From: Halomonas sp. DQ26W
GTDB lineage: Bacteria; Pseudomonadota; Gammaproteobacteria; Pseudomonadales; Halomonadaceae
DNA length: 64,000 nt
Reading direction: 5' to 3'
Assembly: GCF_003339685.1 (NCBI RefSeq)
Contig: NZ_QPKI01000008.1
Location: 685-64,684, forward strand
Part shown: positions 25,375-34,978 of the stretch, piece after piece
Layout of the letters: every line of letters begins with the position of its first letter
Position numbering within the stretch: position 1 is the first letter of the stretch
The notes under the pieces: generated by a model
What the model was told of the DNA's origin: nothing
The model's database searches: none
What the model saw: the letters and a program-made list of their open reading frames with translations, nothing else
Made by a program: the position numbers and the translations under genes

Positions 25375-27285
25375 ATGAGCTATCAGGTTCTGGCCCGCAA
25401 GTGGCGGCCTCGCACGTTCCATGAATTGGTCGGGCAGGAGCATGTCCAGCGTGCGCTGGTCAACGCCCTCGATCAAGGGCGCCTGCACCATGCCTACCTT
25501 TTCACCGGCACCCGTGGGGTCGGCAAGACAACACTGGCAAGAATACTTGCCAAGTGCCTCAACTGTACAGCCAAAGGCTACGGCGATGACGGCGTCACCT
25601 CCACACCCTGTGGCGAGTGCGATAGCTGCCGGGCCATCGACGAAGGGCGCTTCGTCGACCTGATCGAGGTGGATGCCGCCTCGCGTACCAAGGTGGAAGA
25701 TACCCGCGAACTGCTCGACAACGTGCAGTACGCGCCGACCCAGGGGCGCTACAAGGTGTACCTCATCGACGAGGTGCACATGCTCTCCACTAGCAGCTTC
25801 AATGCCCTGCTCAAGACCCTCGAAGAGCCGCCCCCTCACGTCAAGTTCCTGCTCGCCACCACCGATCCGCAGAAGTTGCCGCCCACGGTTCTGTCGCGCT
25901 GCCTTCAATTCACTCTCAAGAACATGCCGCCCGAGCGCATCGTCGAGCATCTGGGCAAGGTGCTGGAGGCGGAGCAGGTCGGCTTCGAGGAGGGTGCGCT
26001 ATGGCTGTTGGGCAAGGCGGCCGATGGCTCCATGCGCGACGCCATGAGCCTGACTGACCAGGCCATTGCCTTTGGCCAGGGGCAGGTCTGCCACGCCGAT
26101 GTGGCCGCCATGCTCGGAACCCTGGACCACCGCCATGTGGTGGCACTGGTCGAGGCGCTGGCCGAGGTCGATGCGGCTCGTGTGCTGGATGAAGTGTCCC
26201 AACTGGCCGAACAGGGGCCTGACTTCGCGGCTGTGCTCGACGATGTCACCGGTGTCCTGCATCGCCTGGCGGTGGCCCAGATGGTGCCCGGCGCACTGGA
26301 TAACGGGCATGGCGACCGCGATCAGCTATTGGCACTGGCCGCACGCTTTACGCCCGAGGACATCCAGCTCTACTACCAGATCGGTATCCAGGGGCGCGGC
26401 GACATGGCTCACGCCCCCGACCTGCGAACCGGCCTGGAGATGACATTGCTGCGCATGCTGGCCTTTCGTCCCCAGGGCGTGCCTCAGCCGGCAAAGACCC
26501 CGCTGCCCCTGCGAGGGGAGGCCGGGCCAGCCCCGCCATCGGCTTCCGGGCACGGTGCTCCAGGCGATTCTCATTCGCCCGGCGAGCCTCCTGCCGCCGC
26601 AGGATCGCACGCCTATCGTCCGTCGGATCCTGAACCGATGGGTGAGTCGCCCATGTCACAGGGTCGGGACGAAGCGCCACCCCCCTGGGAGCCGTTGCCG
26701 GAAACGTCACCCGAAGCACCAACGGTCTCCAGTCCGGATAGTGTCCTTGAAACAGCATCCGAGACAGCTTCCGGGACAGCTCCCGAGGCGGATTCAGTCT
26801 TGGAAGCGGATGTGGCGATGCCGTCTTCTGCCCCGGCCGCGCTGCCGGTAACAGGAGACAACGCCGATGACGATTCCGCGGACTTCACCCATGCAGACTG
26901 GCTGGAGCGTTTTGATTCCCTGGGTTTGGGCGGCCTGACACGCAACCTGGCGGCACATTGCGTGGTCGAATCCGACAATGGCAGCCGTCTGGTGCTTCGG
27001 CTGGCCCCGTCCCAGGACGCCATGAATGCCGAGATCCATGTCCGGCGTGTGCAGGAAGCCCTGGCTGGCATCGGTGTGACGCGTCAGTTGACCATCGATT
27101 CGGGGCCATTGCCGGAGGCGGTGGAGACGCCTCGGCAGCGGGCCGATCGCATTGCCGCAGAGCGTCATGCCGTGGCGGTCGAGGCCCTCGAGAAGGATCC
27201 GCACGTGCGCCAGTTGCAGGAGGCATTCGGCGCACGCCTGATTACCTCCAGCGTCAAGCCGGCAGAGACATCGCCGCGGGCCTGA
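25375..27285 (+). CDS. dnaX: DNA polymerase III subunit tau/gamma
   Basis: 636 residues from the ATG at 25375 ([15 protein letters not shown], the invariant DnaX start); the upstream extension is not homologous. AAA+ clamp-loader ATPase with Walker [10 protein letters not shown], a zinc site (Cys in NCTAKG and CGECDSC), Walker B LIDEVHM and sensor 1 [10 protein letters not shown] Pro/Ser/Glu-rich linker spans about 375-500, then the tau C-terminal domain V. I see no A-run slippery site for a gamma frameshift, so only tau may be made. First of dnaX-ybaB-recR. Confidence 0.96.
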   Translation: MSYQVLARKWRPRTFHELVGQEHVQRALVNALDQGRLHHAYLFTGTRGVGKTTLARILAKCLNCTAKGYGDDGVTSTPCGECDSCRAIDEGRFVDLIEVDAASRTKVEDTRELLDNVQYAPTQGRYKVYLIDEVHMLSTSSFNALLKTLEEPPPHVKFLLATTDPQKLPPTVLSRCLQFTLKNMPPERIVEHLGKVLEAEQVGFEEGALWLLGKAADGSMRDAMSLTDQAIAFGQGQVCHADVAAMLGTLDHRHVVALVEALAEVDAARVLDEVSQLAEQGPDFAAVLDDVTGVLHRLAVAQMVPGALDNGHGDRDQLLALAARFTPEDIQLYYQIGIQGRGDMAHAPDLRTGLEMTLLRMLAFRPQGVPQPAKTPLPLRGEAGPAPPSASGHGAPGDSHSPGEPPAAAGSHAYRPSDPEPMGESPMSQGRDEAPPPWEPLPETSPEAPTVSSPDSVLETASETASGTAPEADSVLEADVAMPSSAPAALPVTGDNADDDSADFTHADWLERFDSLGLGGLTRNLAAHCVVESDNGSRLVLRLAPSQDAMNAEIHVRRVQEALAGIGVTRQLTIDSGPLPEAVETPRQRADRIAAERHAVAVEALEKDPHVRQLQEAFGARLITSSVKPAETSPRA

Positions 27286-27323
27286 TACCGACAGTCGCTT
27301 TTAGCCAAATGAGAGGAACGACC

Positions 27324-27650
27324 ATGATGAAAGGTGGAATGGGCAACCTGATGAAACAGGCCCAGGAGATGCAGGAAAAGATGCAGCGTGTCCAGGAAGA
27401 GGTCGCCAAGGCCGAGGTGACCGGCGAAGCCGGTGCCGGCATGATCAAGGTGACCATGAACGGTCGCCACGACGTGAGCAAGGTCGATATTGATCAGAGC
27501 GTCATGGAGGAGGACAAGGAGTTGCTCGAAGACCTGCTGGCCGCTGCAGTGAACGATGCCGTGCGCAAGGTGGAAGCCAGCTCCCGTGAGAAAATGGAGG
27601 AAGCGACGGCGGGGCTTAATCTCCCGCCGGGCTTCAAGATGCCTTTCTGA
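27324..27650 (+). CDS. ybaB: Nucleoid-associated YbaB/EbfC family protein
   Basis: 108 residues. [20 protein letters not shown] starts the long N-terminal helix, and [21 protein letters not shown] forms the central sheet. Small DNA-binding dimer conserved between dnaX and recR in many bacteria. AGAGGAAC lies before the ATG pair at 27324/27327. A three-base gap separates it from recR. Confidence 0.95.
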   Translation: MMKGGMGNLMKQAQEMQEKMQRVQEEVAKAEVTGEAGAGMIKVTMNGRHDVSKVDIDQSVMEEDKELLEDLLAAAVNDAVRKVEASSREKMEEATAGLNLPPGFKMPF

Positions 27651-27653
27651 GCG

Positions 27654-28262
27654 ATGAGTTTTTCTCCCCTCGTTGAGAGGCTGATGGAGTCGCTGCGTGT
27701 CTTGCCCGGCGTGGGTCCCAAGACCGCGCAGCGCATGGCCATGCATCTGCTCGAACGTGATCGGGATGGCGGTCGCCGCCTTGCCGCGATGCTGGAACGG
27801 GCACTGGAAGATGTCGGCTACTGCCGTCGCTGTCGTACTCTCACCGAAGAAGATATCTGCACCATCTGTTCCAGCGGACGGCGCGATGACGCCCTGCTCT
27901 GCGTGGTGGAGTCTCCGGCCGACCAGTTGGCCTTCGAAGAGGCCGGCGGCTACAAGGGGCGCTATTTCGTGCTCCACGGCCACTTGTCGCCGCTCGATGG
28001 CATCGGCCCGGAAGATATCGGGCTGGACCAGCTCGAAGCGCGTGTGGCAGAAGGCGGGGTGATGGAGGTCATCCTGGCGACCAACCCTACCGTGGAGGGT
28101 GAGGCAACGGCCCACTACATTGCCGCTCAGTTGGGCTCTTGGCATGGGGTGACGCTGTCACGGCTCGCCTATGGTGTGCCCATGGGTGGCGAGCTTGAAT
28201 ATGTCGACGGTGGCACGCTCAGCCGCGCGTTCAATGGTCGTCTACCGTTTCGCGGCGACTGA
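27654..28262 (+). CDS. recR: Recombination mediator RecR
   Basis: 202 residues. Helix-hairpin-helix [16 protein letters not shown] (residues 14-29), four-cysteine zinc finger ([16 protein letters not shown], near 57-72), then a Toprim domain with [13 protein letters not shown] and the C-terminal Walker-like region [13 protein letters not shown]. With RecO and RecF it loads RecA at single-strand gaps. Start just after the ybaB stop. Confidence 0.96.
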   Translation: MSFSPLVERLMESLRVLPGVGPKTAQRMAMHLLERDRDGGRRLAAMLERALEDVGYCRRCRTLTEEDICTICSSGRRDDALLCVVESPADQLAFEEAGGYKGRYFVLHGHLSPLDGIGPEDIGLDQLEARVAEGGVMEVILATNPTVEGEATAHYIAAQLGSWHGVTLSRLAYGVPMGGELEYVDGGTLSRAFNGRLPFRGD

Positions 28263-28290
28263 TTCACTTCTCTTATTGCCGGATGACTGC

Positions 28291-29421
28291 ATGTCCTTGA
28301 CCCCCGAGATTCGCTGGATCGATACGCCCGATGCCCTTGACGCTGCTTGTGCCGAAGTAGCAGATGCCTCGGTAATCGCCCTGGATACCGAGTTCTTCCG
28401 CGAGAAGACCTTTCATCCGGTACCGGCGCTCATTCAATTCTCTGCCGGGGGGCCGGCCTGGTTGATCGATCCCCTGGCCGTGGATTGCACCGATGCGTTC
28501 CGCCGTCTGCTGGGTGAAGGGCCGCTCAAACTGTTGCACGCCAGCAGCGAGGATCTGGAGGTACTGGCTCATTGGGCAGGCGGTGCGGTGGCGCCGTTGG
28601 TCGATACCCAGATCGCCCAATCTCTGCTCGGGGAGGATGCGGCCATGGGTTATCAGCGGCTGGTCGAGCACTGGACTGGTGAAGTGTTGCCCAAGGACGA
28701 AACGCGCTCCGATTGGCTGGTACGTCCGCTGAGTGAATCCCAGCGCCTCTATGCTGCCCTGGACGTGGTCTTTCTGCTCAAGGTCTGGGAGCACCAGCGC
28801 GATGCCCTCGAGCGCCTGGATCGCATGGGCTGGCTGGAGGCGGATTGCAGCGAGCTGGTGGCCCAGGCGCTGCGCAGTGAGGGGTCGGACGGGCAGTGGT
28901 ATCTGCGTCACCGCTATCTGTGGCGGCTCTCTCCGTGTCAGATGGAAGCCTACCGTCTGTTGACGATATGGCGGGAGGGCGAAGCACGGCGCCGCAACTT
29001 GCCCCGGGGGTGGCTGGTGAATGATCGGGTCCTCTATGGTACTGCCGAACGCATGCCGGAGAATCGATATCAGCTCGCCGAGGTTGAAGACATCAAGCCG
29101 GGGATGATCAAGCGCGACGGCGACACGTTGCTGGCACTGGTGAAGCAGGCCAGGGGCACCGAGGCTGAGGCCTTGCCCCCCGCACTGCCTTGGCCCATGG
29201 ACCCGGCCTTCAAGCGACGACTCAAGGCGCTCAAGCGGGTTGTCAACGAGGTGGCCGGACGGCTCGGCCTGGCACCGGAGGTGTTACTGCGCCGCCGAGA
29301 GCTCGAGGCGATGGTGACCGCCGACCTGAAGGGCGAGAAACTGCCCTTGCCGGTTGGATGGCGGGGCGAGTGCCTTGCCGAGGCTCTCGAAAACGCGCTT
29401 TCCGAGGTGAATGAATCATGA
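28291..29421 (+). CDS. rnd: Ribonuclease D
   Basis: 376 residues from the ATG at 28291; an upstream open extension overlaps recR out of frame and is discarded. DEDDy exonuclease motifs: VIALDTEFFREKTF (Asp/Glu, residue 30 region), LHASSEDLEVL, and YAALDVVFLL with the final Tyr/Asp. HRDC helices follow (about 210-370). It trims the 3' ends of tRNA precursors and other structured RNAs. The stop overlaps the ycgL start by four bases (ATGA). Confidence 0.94.
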   Translation: MSLTPEIRWIDTPDALDAACAEVADASVIALDTEFFREKTFHPVPALIQFSAGGPAWLIDPLAVDCTDAFRRLLGEGPLKLLHASSEDLEVLAHWAGGAVAPLVDTQIAQSLLGEDAAMGYQRLVEHWTGEVLPKDETRSDWLVRPLSESQRLYAALDVVFLLKVWEHQRDALERLDRMGWLEADCSELVAQALRSEGSDGQWYLRHRYLWRLSPCQMEAYRLLTIWREGEARRRNLPRGWLVNDRVLYGTAERMPENRYQLAEVEDIKPGMIKRDGDTLLALVKQARGTEAEALPPALPWPMDPAFKRRLKALKRVVNEVAGRLGLAPEVLLRRRELEAMVTADLKGEKLPLPVGWRGECLAEALENALSEVNES

Positions 29422-29729
29422 CCGATGACCGTATGAAAGGCGACAAGCTGCTGTGCGAGATATTCAAGAGTCCGCGCAAGGAGGAGATGTATCTTTACGT
29501 GGACAAGCGCCAGGGACTGAAGGAGGTGCCCGAGGCCTTGCTCGAGCGCTTTGGCAAGCCGATCTCGACCATGACGCTCATCCTGACGATGGACAAGCCG
29601 TTGGCTCGTGCCAAGGCGAGTGATGTCATGGCGGGAATTCGTGACAAGGGATACTATTTTCAGATGCCGCCCGCCAAGGAGGAGTATCAGATGGATCTTT
29701 ACCGGACCCCCACCGAGGCGCGCTATTGA
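29418..29729 (+). CDS. ycgL: YcgL domain protein
   Basis: 103 residues, UPF0745 family: LCEIFKSPRKEEMYLYVDK (split in the family as KSxKKxxMYLYV) and GYYFQMPP. Role unknown. The conserved rnd-ycgL-ycgN order is kept, but a dispersed repeat has entered between ycgL and ycgN. Confidence 0.92.
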   Translation: MTDDRMKGDKLLCEIFKSPRKEEMYLYVDKRQGLKEVPEALLERFGKPISTMTLILTMDKPLARAKASDVMAGIRDKGYYFQMPPAKEEYQMDLYRTPTEARY

Positions 29730-29732
29730 TGG

Positions 29733-29921
29733 AACAAATTGCTGCACGGGCGAATCGCTATGTTGCCCGAATCCTCGGAATCCTCACATATACCCCATAT
29801 GCTCCGGATGACTCGAAGCCTTCGGCTTCTCGCTCCTTCGGAGCCATCCTGCGGATGTTTGTCGCTTTGCTCGGTTCTGCGTTTCGGGCGCCTTGCGCTT
29901 CATCCCGTTCGCCAATTTGTT
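29733..29921 (+). mobile_element. Dispersed repeat element, copy 2
   Basis: Ends are AACAAATTG and CAATTTGTT, a perfect nine-base terminal inverted repeat. It contains the 34-base block identical to copy 1 in opposite orientation (29774-29807), plus an extra internal segment of about 65 bases holding an AAGCCTTCGGCTT hairpin. It sits four bases after the ycgL stop and ends nine bases before the ycgN ATG. Confidence 0.7.
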
Positions 29922-29930
29922 GGTATTGAT

Positions 29931-30380
29931 ATGCGTGAACGATTCTGGGAGCAATATCCGCTCGAGGAGCTCGCCGCGGAAGAGTGGGAGGCGCTGTGCG
30001 ACGGCTGCGGCCAGTGCTGCCTGCTCAAGTTCCAGGACGACGACACCGGTGACCTGGCCGTTCTGGGCGTGGCCTGTGAGCTGCTCGATATCCATAGCTG
30101 CCGTTGCAGCGACTATGCCAATCGCCAAGCCCGGGTGCCGGACTGTACGCGGTTGACACCCGAGCGCATCGACGAATTCCGCTGGTTGCCCAGGTCCTGT
30201 GCCTATCGACGCGTGGCGGAGGGGCGCAAGCTCGCGGCCTGGCATCCACTCATCTCCGGAGATCCGGAGCGAGTCCACCGCAAGGGCGTCAGCGTGCGTA
30301 GCTTTGCCATCTCGCATCGGGATGTGCCGGACGAGCAGTTGGAAGATTATATTATCGCCATACTGCCGATTGATGGCTGA
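29931..30380 (+). CDS. ycgN: YcgN family cysteine-cluster protein
   Basis: 149 residues, UPF0260. The CDGCGQCCLLKF motif (residues 24-35) and CRCSDYANRQARVPDC (near 58-73) give a zinc- or Fe-S-binding cysteine cluster of the CxxCxxCC type. Function is unknown. The ATG at 29931 lacks a good ribosome site because the upstream bases are the end of the repeat element (GGTATTGAT), so translation may depend on read-through from ycgL or be reduced. Confidence 0.9.
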   Translation: MRERFWEQYPLEELAAEEWEALCDGCGQCCLLKFQDDDTGDLAVLGVACELLDIHSCRCSDYANRQARVPDCTRLTPERIDEFRWLPRSCAYRRVAEGRKLAAWHPLISGDPERVHRKGVSVRSFAISHRDVPDEQLEDYIIAILPIDG

Positions 30381-30407
30381 CCGCCTGTCGAGACAGGTCT
30401 GAAAGCC

Positions 30408-30434
30408 AGCGGGCCCGGCGGCAAGCCGGGCTTG
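30408..30434. terminator. Bidirectional hairpin between ycgN and oligopeptidase B genes
   Basis: GCCCGGC-GGCAA-GCCGGGC forms a perfect seven-base stem, extended by imperfect pairs (AGCGG on one side, CTTGCT on the other), between two convergent genes. Only a short T-run follows on the plus strand. Confidence 0.6.
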
Positions 30435-30441
30435 CTGCGTT

Positions 30442-32556
30442 TCAGCCAGCAGCGGCGCTGCTGGCTGCAAGCCCCAGTGCCCAGAGGATGAAGGCATCTT
30501 GACGGGCATTGTCGTGCCAGGCCTTGAACCTGCCAGAGGCACCGCCATGCCCGGCATCCATGTCTGTTCGAAGCAGCACCGGCCCGCGGGCCGAGCCGAG
30601 CTCGGTGACTCGCGCGTAGAGCTTGGCGGGCTCCCAGTAGGGCACCCGGGTATCGTGCCAGCTACCCTGAAGGAATAGAGCCGGATAGGGCAGGGCCGAG
30701 AGGTTGTCGAGAGGGGAGTAGCTGCGAATATGCCGGCGCATGTCCGGGGTTTCAGGGTTGCCCCACTCCGTGTATTCGGCCGTGGTCAGTGGCAGATCTG
30801 GGTTCTCCATGGTGCGCAGGACATCGACGAAGGGAACATCGAGAACGGCAGCGCAGAACGCTTCAGGGGCCAGGTTGAGGCTGGCCCCGACCAGCAGGCC
30901 GCCTGCACTGGCACCGTAGGCCGCTATGCGTTCCCCGTCGCTGAATCCCTTTTCGACCAAGGTGTTGCGTGCCGCCAGGAAGTCCCGGAAGCTGTTTTCC
31001 TTGTGCTCCATCTTGCCGGCAAGATACCAGGGCTCGCCACGGTCACCGCCGCCACGAACGTGAGCAACGGCGAAGGCCACACCGCGGCTTAGCAGTTCGA
31101 GGCGGGCCACCGAGAACCAGGGGTCGAGCACCTCGCCGTAGGCACCATAGCCATAGAGCAGGGTGGGCAGCGGATGACCGGCGAGATCGGCACGCATCAC
31201 TACCGAAACGGGAATGCGTTCGCCATCGTGAGCCGTGGCCCAGAGTCGTTGACAGGAAAGGTCGTCGGGCTGCAGGTCGCCATGAATCGTCTGGGTCTTC
31301 AGTACCCGTCGTTCACCGTTGTCCAGATCATGTTCCAGCCAGCGCACCGGCATGACAAAAGACTCTTCACGCAGGCGTAAGCGGCGGCTGGCGAAGTGCG
31401 GCATGTCGCCCAGCATCAGGCTGCAAGGGGATTCGGGCAGCGGCAGCCGGGTATCACGGGTGACGCCATGGTGTGGATCGAGTTCGATGACACGCACATG
31501 GACCTGCGCTTCGTGGTGGTCGCGCTCGGTCAATATAAGGCCCCAGGCAAAGGCATCTACGCCTTCCAGCGTGGCACCCTCGCGGTGCGCCACCAAGGGT
31601 TGCCAGGCGTTATCAAGCCGGGCTTCGTCCACCCTGTCCAGGCGGAAGTGTGGAGCATCGCGATTATGAAGGACATAGAAGTGCCCGGGGCGATGCTCAA
31701 CGCCGTACTCCACGCCTCTTTCCCGTGGCCGGAAGCAGCGGGGGATGGCGGCAGGATCCCTGGCGGGGACCAGATAACATTCGCTGGTGTCCTTGGAAGC
31801 GCTATCCAGTACCAGCCACTCGCGTGAGCGTGTCTTGCCCAGACCGACCCAGAACTCGGGGTCTGACTCCTGCAACATGCATATCGGGTCATCCGCCCGG
31901 GGAATGTTGTCCGCTTCCAGGATAAGGGGCAATCGCCAGATGCTGTCCGGCCGCTGGGTCGCATCGAACCGTGTAAAAAGCAGCGTACGGTTATCTTCTG
32001 CCCAACTCAGCTCCGAGGCGATGTCGTCGAGCAGGGCAACCGGCTCGCCGCAAGGCAGGTGTTTGATATAGAGTGCGTAGCGCTCATCGCCACTGATATC
32101 CTCGGTCCAGGCCAGCCAGTGCTCGTCTGGTGACAATGCCATGTCGCCGAGTTCGAGAAAGCGCTGCTGTTCGGCCCGGGCATGCAGGTCGAGAAACGGG
32201 CTGGCTTCCTGCTCGCGGCCATTGGGATGACGCCACCAGACGGGATAGTCGGCATCGACCGCCGTCTCGCTCCAGTAGGTGTAGTGATCCAGTGCCGTTG
32301 GCAGGCCATGAACGGCGAGTTCCCGTCGTGCCAGATGACCATGGTAGAGGCGCTCCACCAGGCCGTCGAGAGGACTCATCCAGGCACGGGATTCCCGGTT
32401 AGCCGCTTCGAGGAAGGCGTTGACGTCCGGGTCGTCACGATTCTCAAGCCAGTGCCACTCGGGCTCATCGGCGCGGCGAAAACGGGTGACGGGGGAAAAG
32501 CGGTGCCCATCGGTTGACGGCGCATTGCTGGTGTTACGGGGTGGCTGTGCTTTCAT
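30442..32556 (-). CDS. ptrB: Prolyl oligopeptidase family protease (oligopeptidase B)
   Basis: 704 residues. An N-terminal seven-bladed propeller (about 70-420) is followed by an alpha/beta hydrolase domain. The triad is Ser550 in YGASAGGLL, Asp635 in SWHDTRVPY and His670 in GHGGASG. LLYGYGAYGEVLDPWF and LAYAHVRGGG-like AVAHVRGGGDRGEPWY are typical of PtrB. It cleaves small peptides after basic residues in the cytoplasm. Divergent from the membrane-protein gene at 32641. Confidence 0.93.
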   Translation of the reverse strand: MKAQPPRNTSNAPSTDGHRFSPVTRFRRADEPEWHWLENRDDPDVNAFLEAANRESRAWMSPLDGLVERLYHGHLARRELAVHGLPTALDHYTYWSETAVDADYPVWWRHPNGREQEASPFLDLHARAEQQRFLELGDMALSPDEHWLAWTEDISGDERYALYIKHLPCGEPVALLDDIASELSWAEDNRTLLFTRFDATQRPDSIWRLPLILEADNIPRADDPICMLQESDPEFWVGLGKTRSREWLVLDSASKDTSECYLVPARDPAAIPRCFRPRERGVEYGVEHRPGHFYVLHNRDAPHFRLDRVDEARLDNAWQPLVAHREGATLEGVDAFAWGLILTERDHHEAQVHVRVIELDPHHGVTRDTRLPLPESPCSLMLGDMPHFASRRLRLREESFVMPVRWLEHDLDNGERRVLKTQTIHGDLQPDDLSCQRLWATAHDGERIPVSVVMRADLAGHPLPTLLYGYGAYGEVLDPWFSVARLELLSRGVAFAVAHVRGGGDRGEPWYLAGKMEHKENSFRDFLAARNTLVEKGFSDGERIAAYGASAGGLLVGASLNLAPEAFCAAVLDVPFVDVLRTMENPDLPLTTAEYTEWGNPETPDMRRHIRSYSPLDNLSALPYPALFLQGSWHDTRVPYWEPAKLYARVTELGSARGPVLLRTDMDAGHGGASGRFKAWHDNARQDAFILWALGLAASSAAAG

Positions 32557-32640
32557 TGGGTCGCGTGTACCATACTCTATAGCGAATTTAATCCTGTGCG
32601 GTCCGACTCGTGGCCGACCGTAGCGCTGAATGAGGTATCG

Positions 32641-33090
32641 ATGCTGACGACCGATTCGATGTCCCTACTATGGCTGACCTATCTGGGTTTGTCGCTGGTG
32701 ATACTCGTCACCGGCTATCTGGGACTGGCTTTCCTGCCGCGCCTGTTGCGGCTACCTCTTGTCTGGGCAGTGGCCGGCATACTCTGGGTGCCCACTCGCT
32801 TCCGCTTGCCGCTGGTGGAAGAAGGTGAATTCTACACCGGATTGGCACCGGCCGTGGTTGTGGCTACCGTCGCCCTTCTCGAGCGCAATGCCGCGGCCAT
32901 GATGTCTTCCGCTCTGCTGGTGGCGGCCGGCGCAGGGCTGGGAATCGCCGTTGGGCTGCTGCAGTGGTGGATGTTGCGCCCGGCGAATGATGATACGCAA
33001 ACCGACGATGACGATAACAAAGGGCGTGATGGCCGCGACGGTGGACAATCCCGCGAGCCGCGCGAGCGCCGTGAGCCGATGATCGGCTAG
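32641..33090 (+). CDS. Hypothetical membrane protein with acidic tail
   Basis: 149 residues from the ATG at 32641 (GAGG seven bases upstream). Three to four membrane helices (about 7-35, 40-58, 73-88, 92-112) are followed by a soluble charged tail rich in Asp then Arg/Glu (DDTQTDDDDNKGRDGRD). Family not recognised. It is 10 bases ahead of the VWA-domain gene and probably co-transcribed with it. Confidence 0.65.
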   Translation: MLTTDSMSLLWLTYLGLSLVILVTGYLGLAFLPRLLRLPLVWAVAGILWVPTRFRLPLVEEGEFYTGLAPAVVVATVALLERNAAAMMSSALLVAAGAGLGIAVGLLQWWMLRPANDDTQTDDDDNKGRDGRDGGQSREPRERREPMIG

Positions 33091-33100
33091 GGAGCCCCCA

Positions 33101-34978
33101 ATGGGGAGGGTGTTGCAAAAGAGTTGGCTTTGGCTGGCAGTGTTGCTGTGTTCAGTGTTGCTGTCGGGTAGCCTTCATGCGGCCCCAATGGATGAGCGGC
33201 CGGACGTCAGAGTGATCATCGACGTTTCCGGCAGCATGTACCACAACGACCCCGAGCAGTTGGCGGCGGAAGCCCTGGAGCTACTTGTGGCCTTGCTGCC
33301 CAGCGGGGCGAGAGCCGGTGTCTGGACCTTCGGTGAGCGTGTCGAGAATCCCCTGCCTCCGGGGCCGGTCAATCCCGAGTGGCGAGAGCAGGCGATGGCG
33401 CTGGCGCCCGAACTGGTGGAGTACCAGCAGTTCACCGACATCGAGTCCGCCATTCGTGATGCCTCGGCACCAGAGGCCAACGGCACTCGGCATCTGGTGC
33501 TGCTGACCGATGGGGTGATCGACCTTCCTCCAAGGTACGGTGCCAAACCGGGTATCGACGATGTCTCCCGTCGGACATTGCTGGAGTCCGTTGGCCCCCG
33601 CCTGGCCGTCGAGGAAGTTGCGATTCATGCTGTCGCCTTCTCCGGCGAGGCCGACCTGGATCTGGTCGAACGCCTGTCTCAGCAGACTGGCGGGCTGTCT
33701 GCCCCGGTCGAGAGCCCGGATGCCCTGCTGGGTGCTTTCCTTAATGTCTTCGATCGCATCTTCCCTAGTGATCGCCTCCCTCTGACCGACGATCAATTTC
33801 TTGTCGAGCCTGGCCTCGATGGTTTCACTGCCCTGCTGTTTCACGAGGGGGCGGGTGAGACTGACGGTCGCGAAAGGTCGCCTCCGGTGCTGATCGCACC
33901 GGATGGCAGCCGATTCACGGTGGACTCTCCCCCCGAGGGTGCCACCTGGAGAAGCGAGTCCCGCTATGACCTGGTGCAGGTTCCGAGCCCCATGCCGGGG
34001 CAGTGGCGCCTCGAAGGGGGAGTGGACAAGGATAGTCGGATTACCATCGCCTCCGCGCTGAGCCTGCAGACCAGTGGAGTCCCCGGTACGTTCTATCTGG
34101 GTTTCGACGTGCCACTCGAAGCCTGGCTGACTGATGAGGGCGAAATGGTAAGCCAGGATGCGTTGCCGGCTCATCTGGAGATGAGCGCGCTATTGCACGA
34201 CGACACGGGCTCGACCCAGTCGGCGGTGGTGCTCGAGCGGCAGGACGAGCGCTTCACCGGTACCTTGCCGGCACCTGCGCTGACTGGAACGGCCCAATTG
34301 GTGATTCGAGCGGAGGGGCAGGGCTTCAGGCGCCAGCGGATTCAGGCGGTCAACGTCTTGCCGGCTATCGTGGCGCGTCATGAGGAGGAAAATGACCGTG
34401 TCGTGTTGACGGCCGAACACCCCTTTCTGGATCACGACAATACGCGGCTCCACGGGCAGTTGCAGGGCGAGCGACTGGACGCCGAACCGCAGACGACCCG
34501 GCACTGGATGATCGGGTTGCCGGCGTTGGATCGGGGGCTCAGCCAGCCATTGCTGTTGCGCGCAGAGGTGACACTCGACGGTGAAACACGTGAGCTGCGG
34601 CTGCCCAGGCTGTTGCTGTTCCCGCAAGGCGAAATCACGATCGATCAAGCCGCCGCTCCAACAATGCTGGGTATCGAGCGCTTTCATGAAGAGCTGGATC
34701 CGGTGCGTGAATCGACTTCCTCTGCCTCCCAGCCTGGCAACATGGATCGACTCGTCACCCTGATGGAGCGATTCCCTCGGCTGGCCCAGAGCCGATGGAA
34801 CGATTGGCGGCCCGTGGTTGAGCGAAAGCTCGAGGCTGGCAGGCACGACCCGCGTATCTGGGGGCTGGCGTTGCTGGTCGTTGCGCTGTTGTTGCTGGGC
34901 CTGGTCTGGCGGCGTAGGCAGCGGCGCATGCGGCGGCGACGTGTCACGACGAAGCGACGGGAGGAGCCGCATGTGTGA
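33101..34978 (+). CDS. VWA domain protein, periplasmic with C-terminal membrane anchor
   Basis: 625 residues. Signal peptide (WLWLAVLLCSVLLSGSLHAA, cleavage near 28), then a von Willebrand A domain (about 35-225) whose MIDAS motif DVSGSM, Thr (FTDIES) and Asp (LLTDG) are intact. Beta-rich segments follow to about 560. A single membrane helix (GLALLVVALLLLGLVW, near 590-606) and an Arg-rich cytoplasmic tail end the protein. It likely binds metal and partner proteins in the periplasm. Its stop overlaps the next start by eight bases. Confidence 0.85.
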   Translation: MGRVLQKSWLWLAVLLCSVLLSGSLHAAPMDERPDVRVIIDVSGSMYHNDPEQLAAEALELLVALLPSGARAGVWTFGERVENPLPPGPVNPEWREQAMALAPELVEYQQFTDIESAIRDASAPEANGTRHLVLLTDGVIDLPPRYGAKPGIDDVSRRTLLESVGPRLAVEEVAIHAVAFSGEADLDLVERLSQQTGGLSAPVESPDALLGAFLNVFDRIFPSDRLPLTDDQFLVEPGLDGFTALLFHEGAGETDGRERSPPVLIAPDGSRFTVDSPPEGATWRSESRYDLVQVPSPMPGQWRLEGGVDKDSRITIASALSLQTSGVPGTFYLGFDVPLEAWLTDEGEMVSQDALPAHLEMSALLHDDTGSTQSAVVLERQDERFTGTLPAPALTGTAQLVIRAEGQGFRRQRIQAVNVLPAIVARHEEENDRVVLTAEHPFLDHDNTRLHGQLQGERLDAEPQTTRHWMIGLPALDRGLSQPLLLRAEVTLDGETRELRLPRLLLFPQGEITIDQAAAPTMLGIERFHEELDPVRESTSSASQPGNMDRLVTLMERFPRLAQSRWNDWRPVVERKLEAGRHDPRIWGLALLVVALLLLGLVWRRRQRRMRRRRVTTKRREEPHV

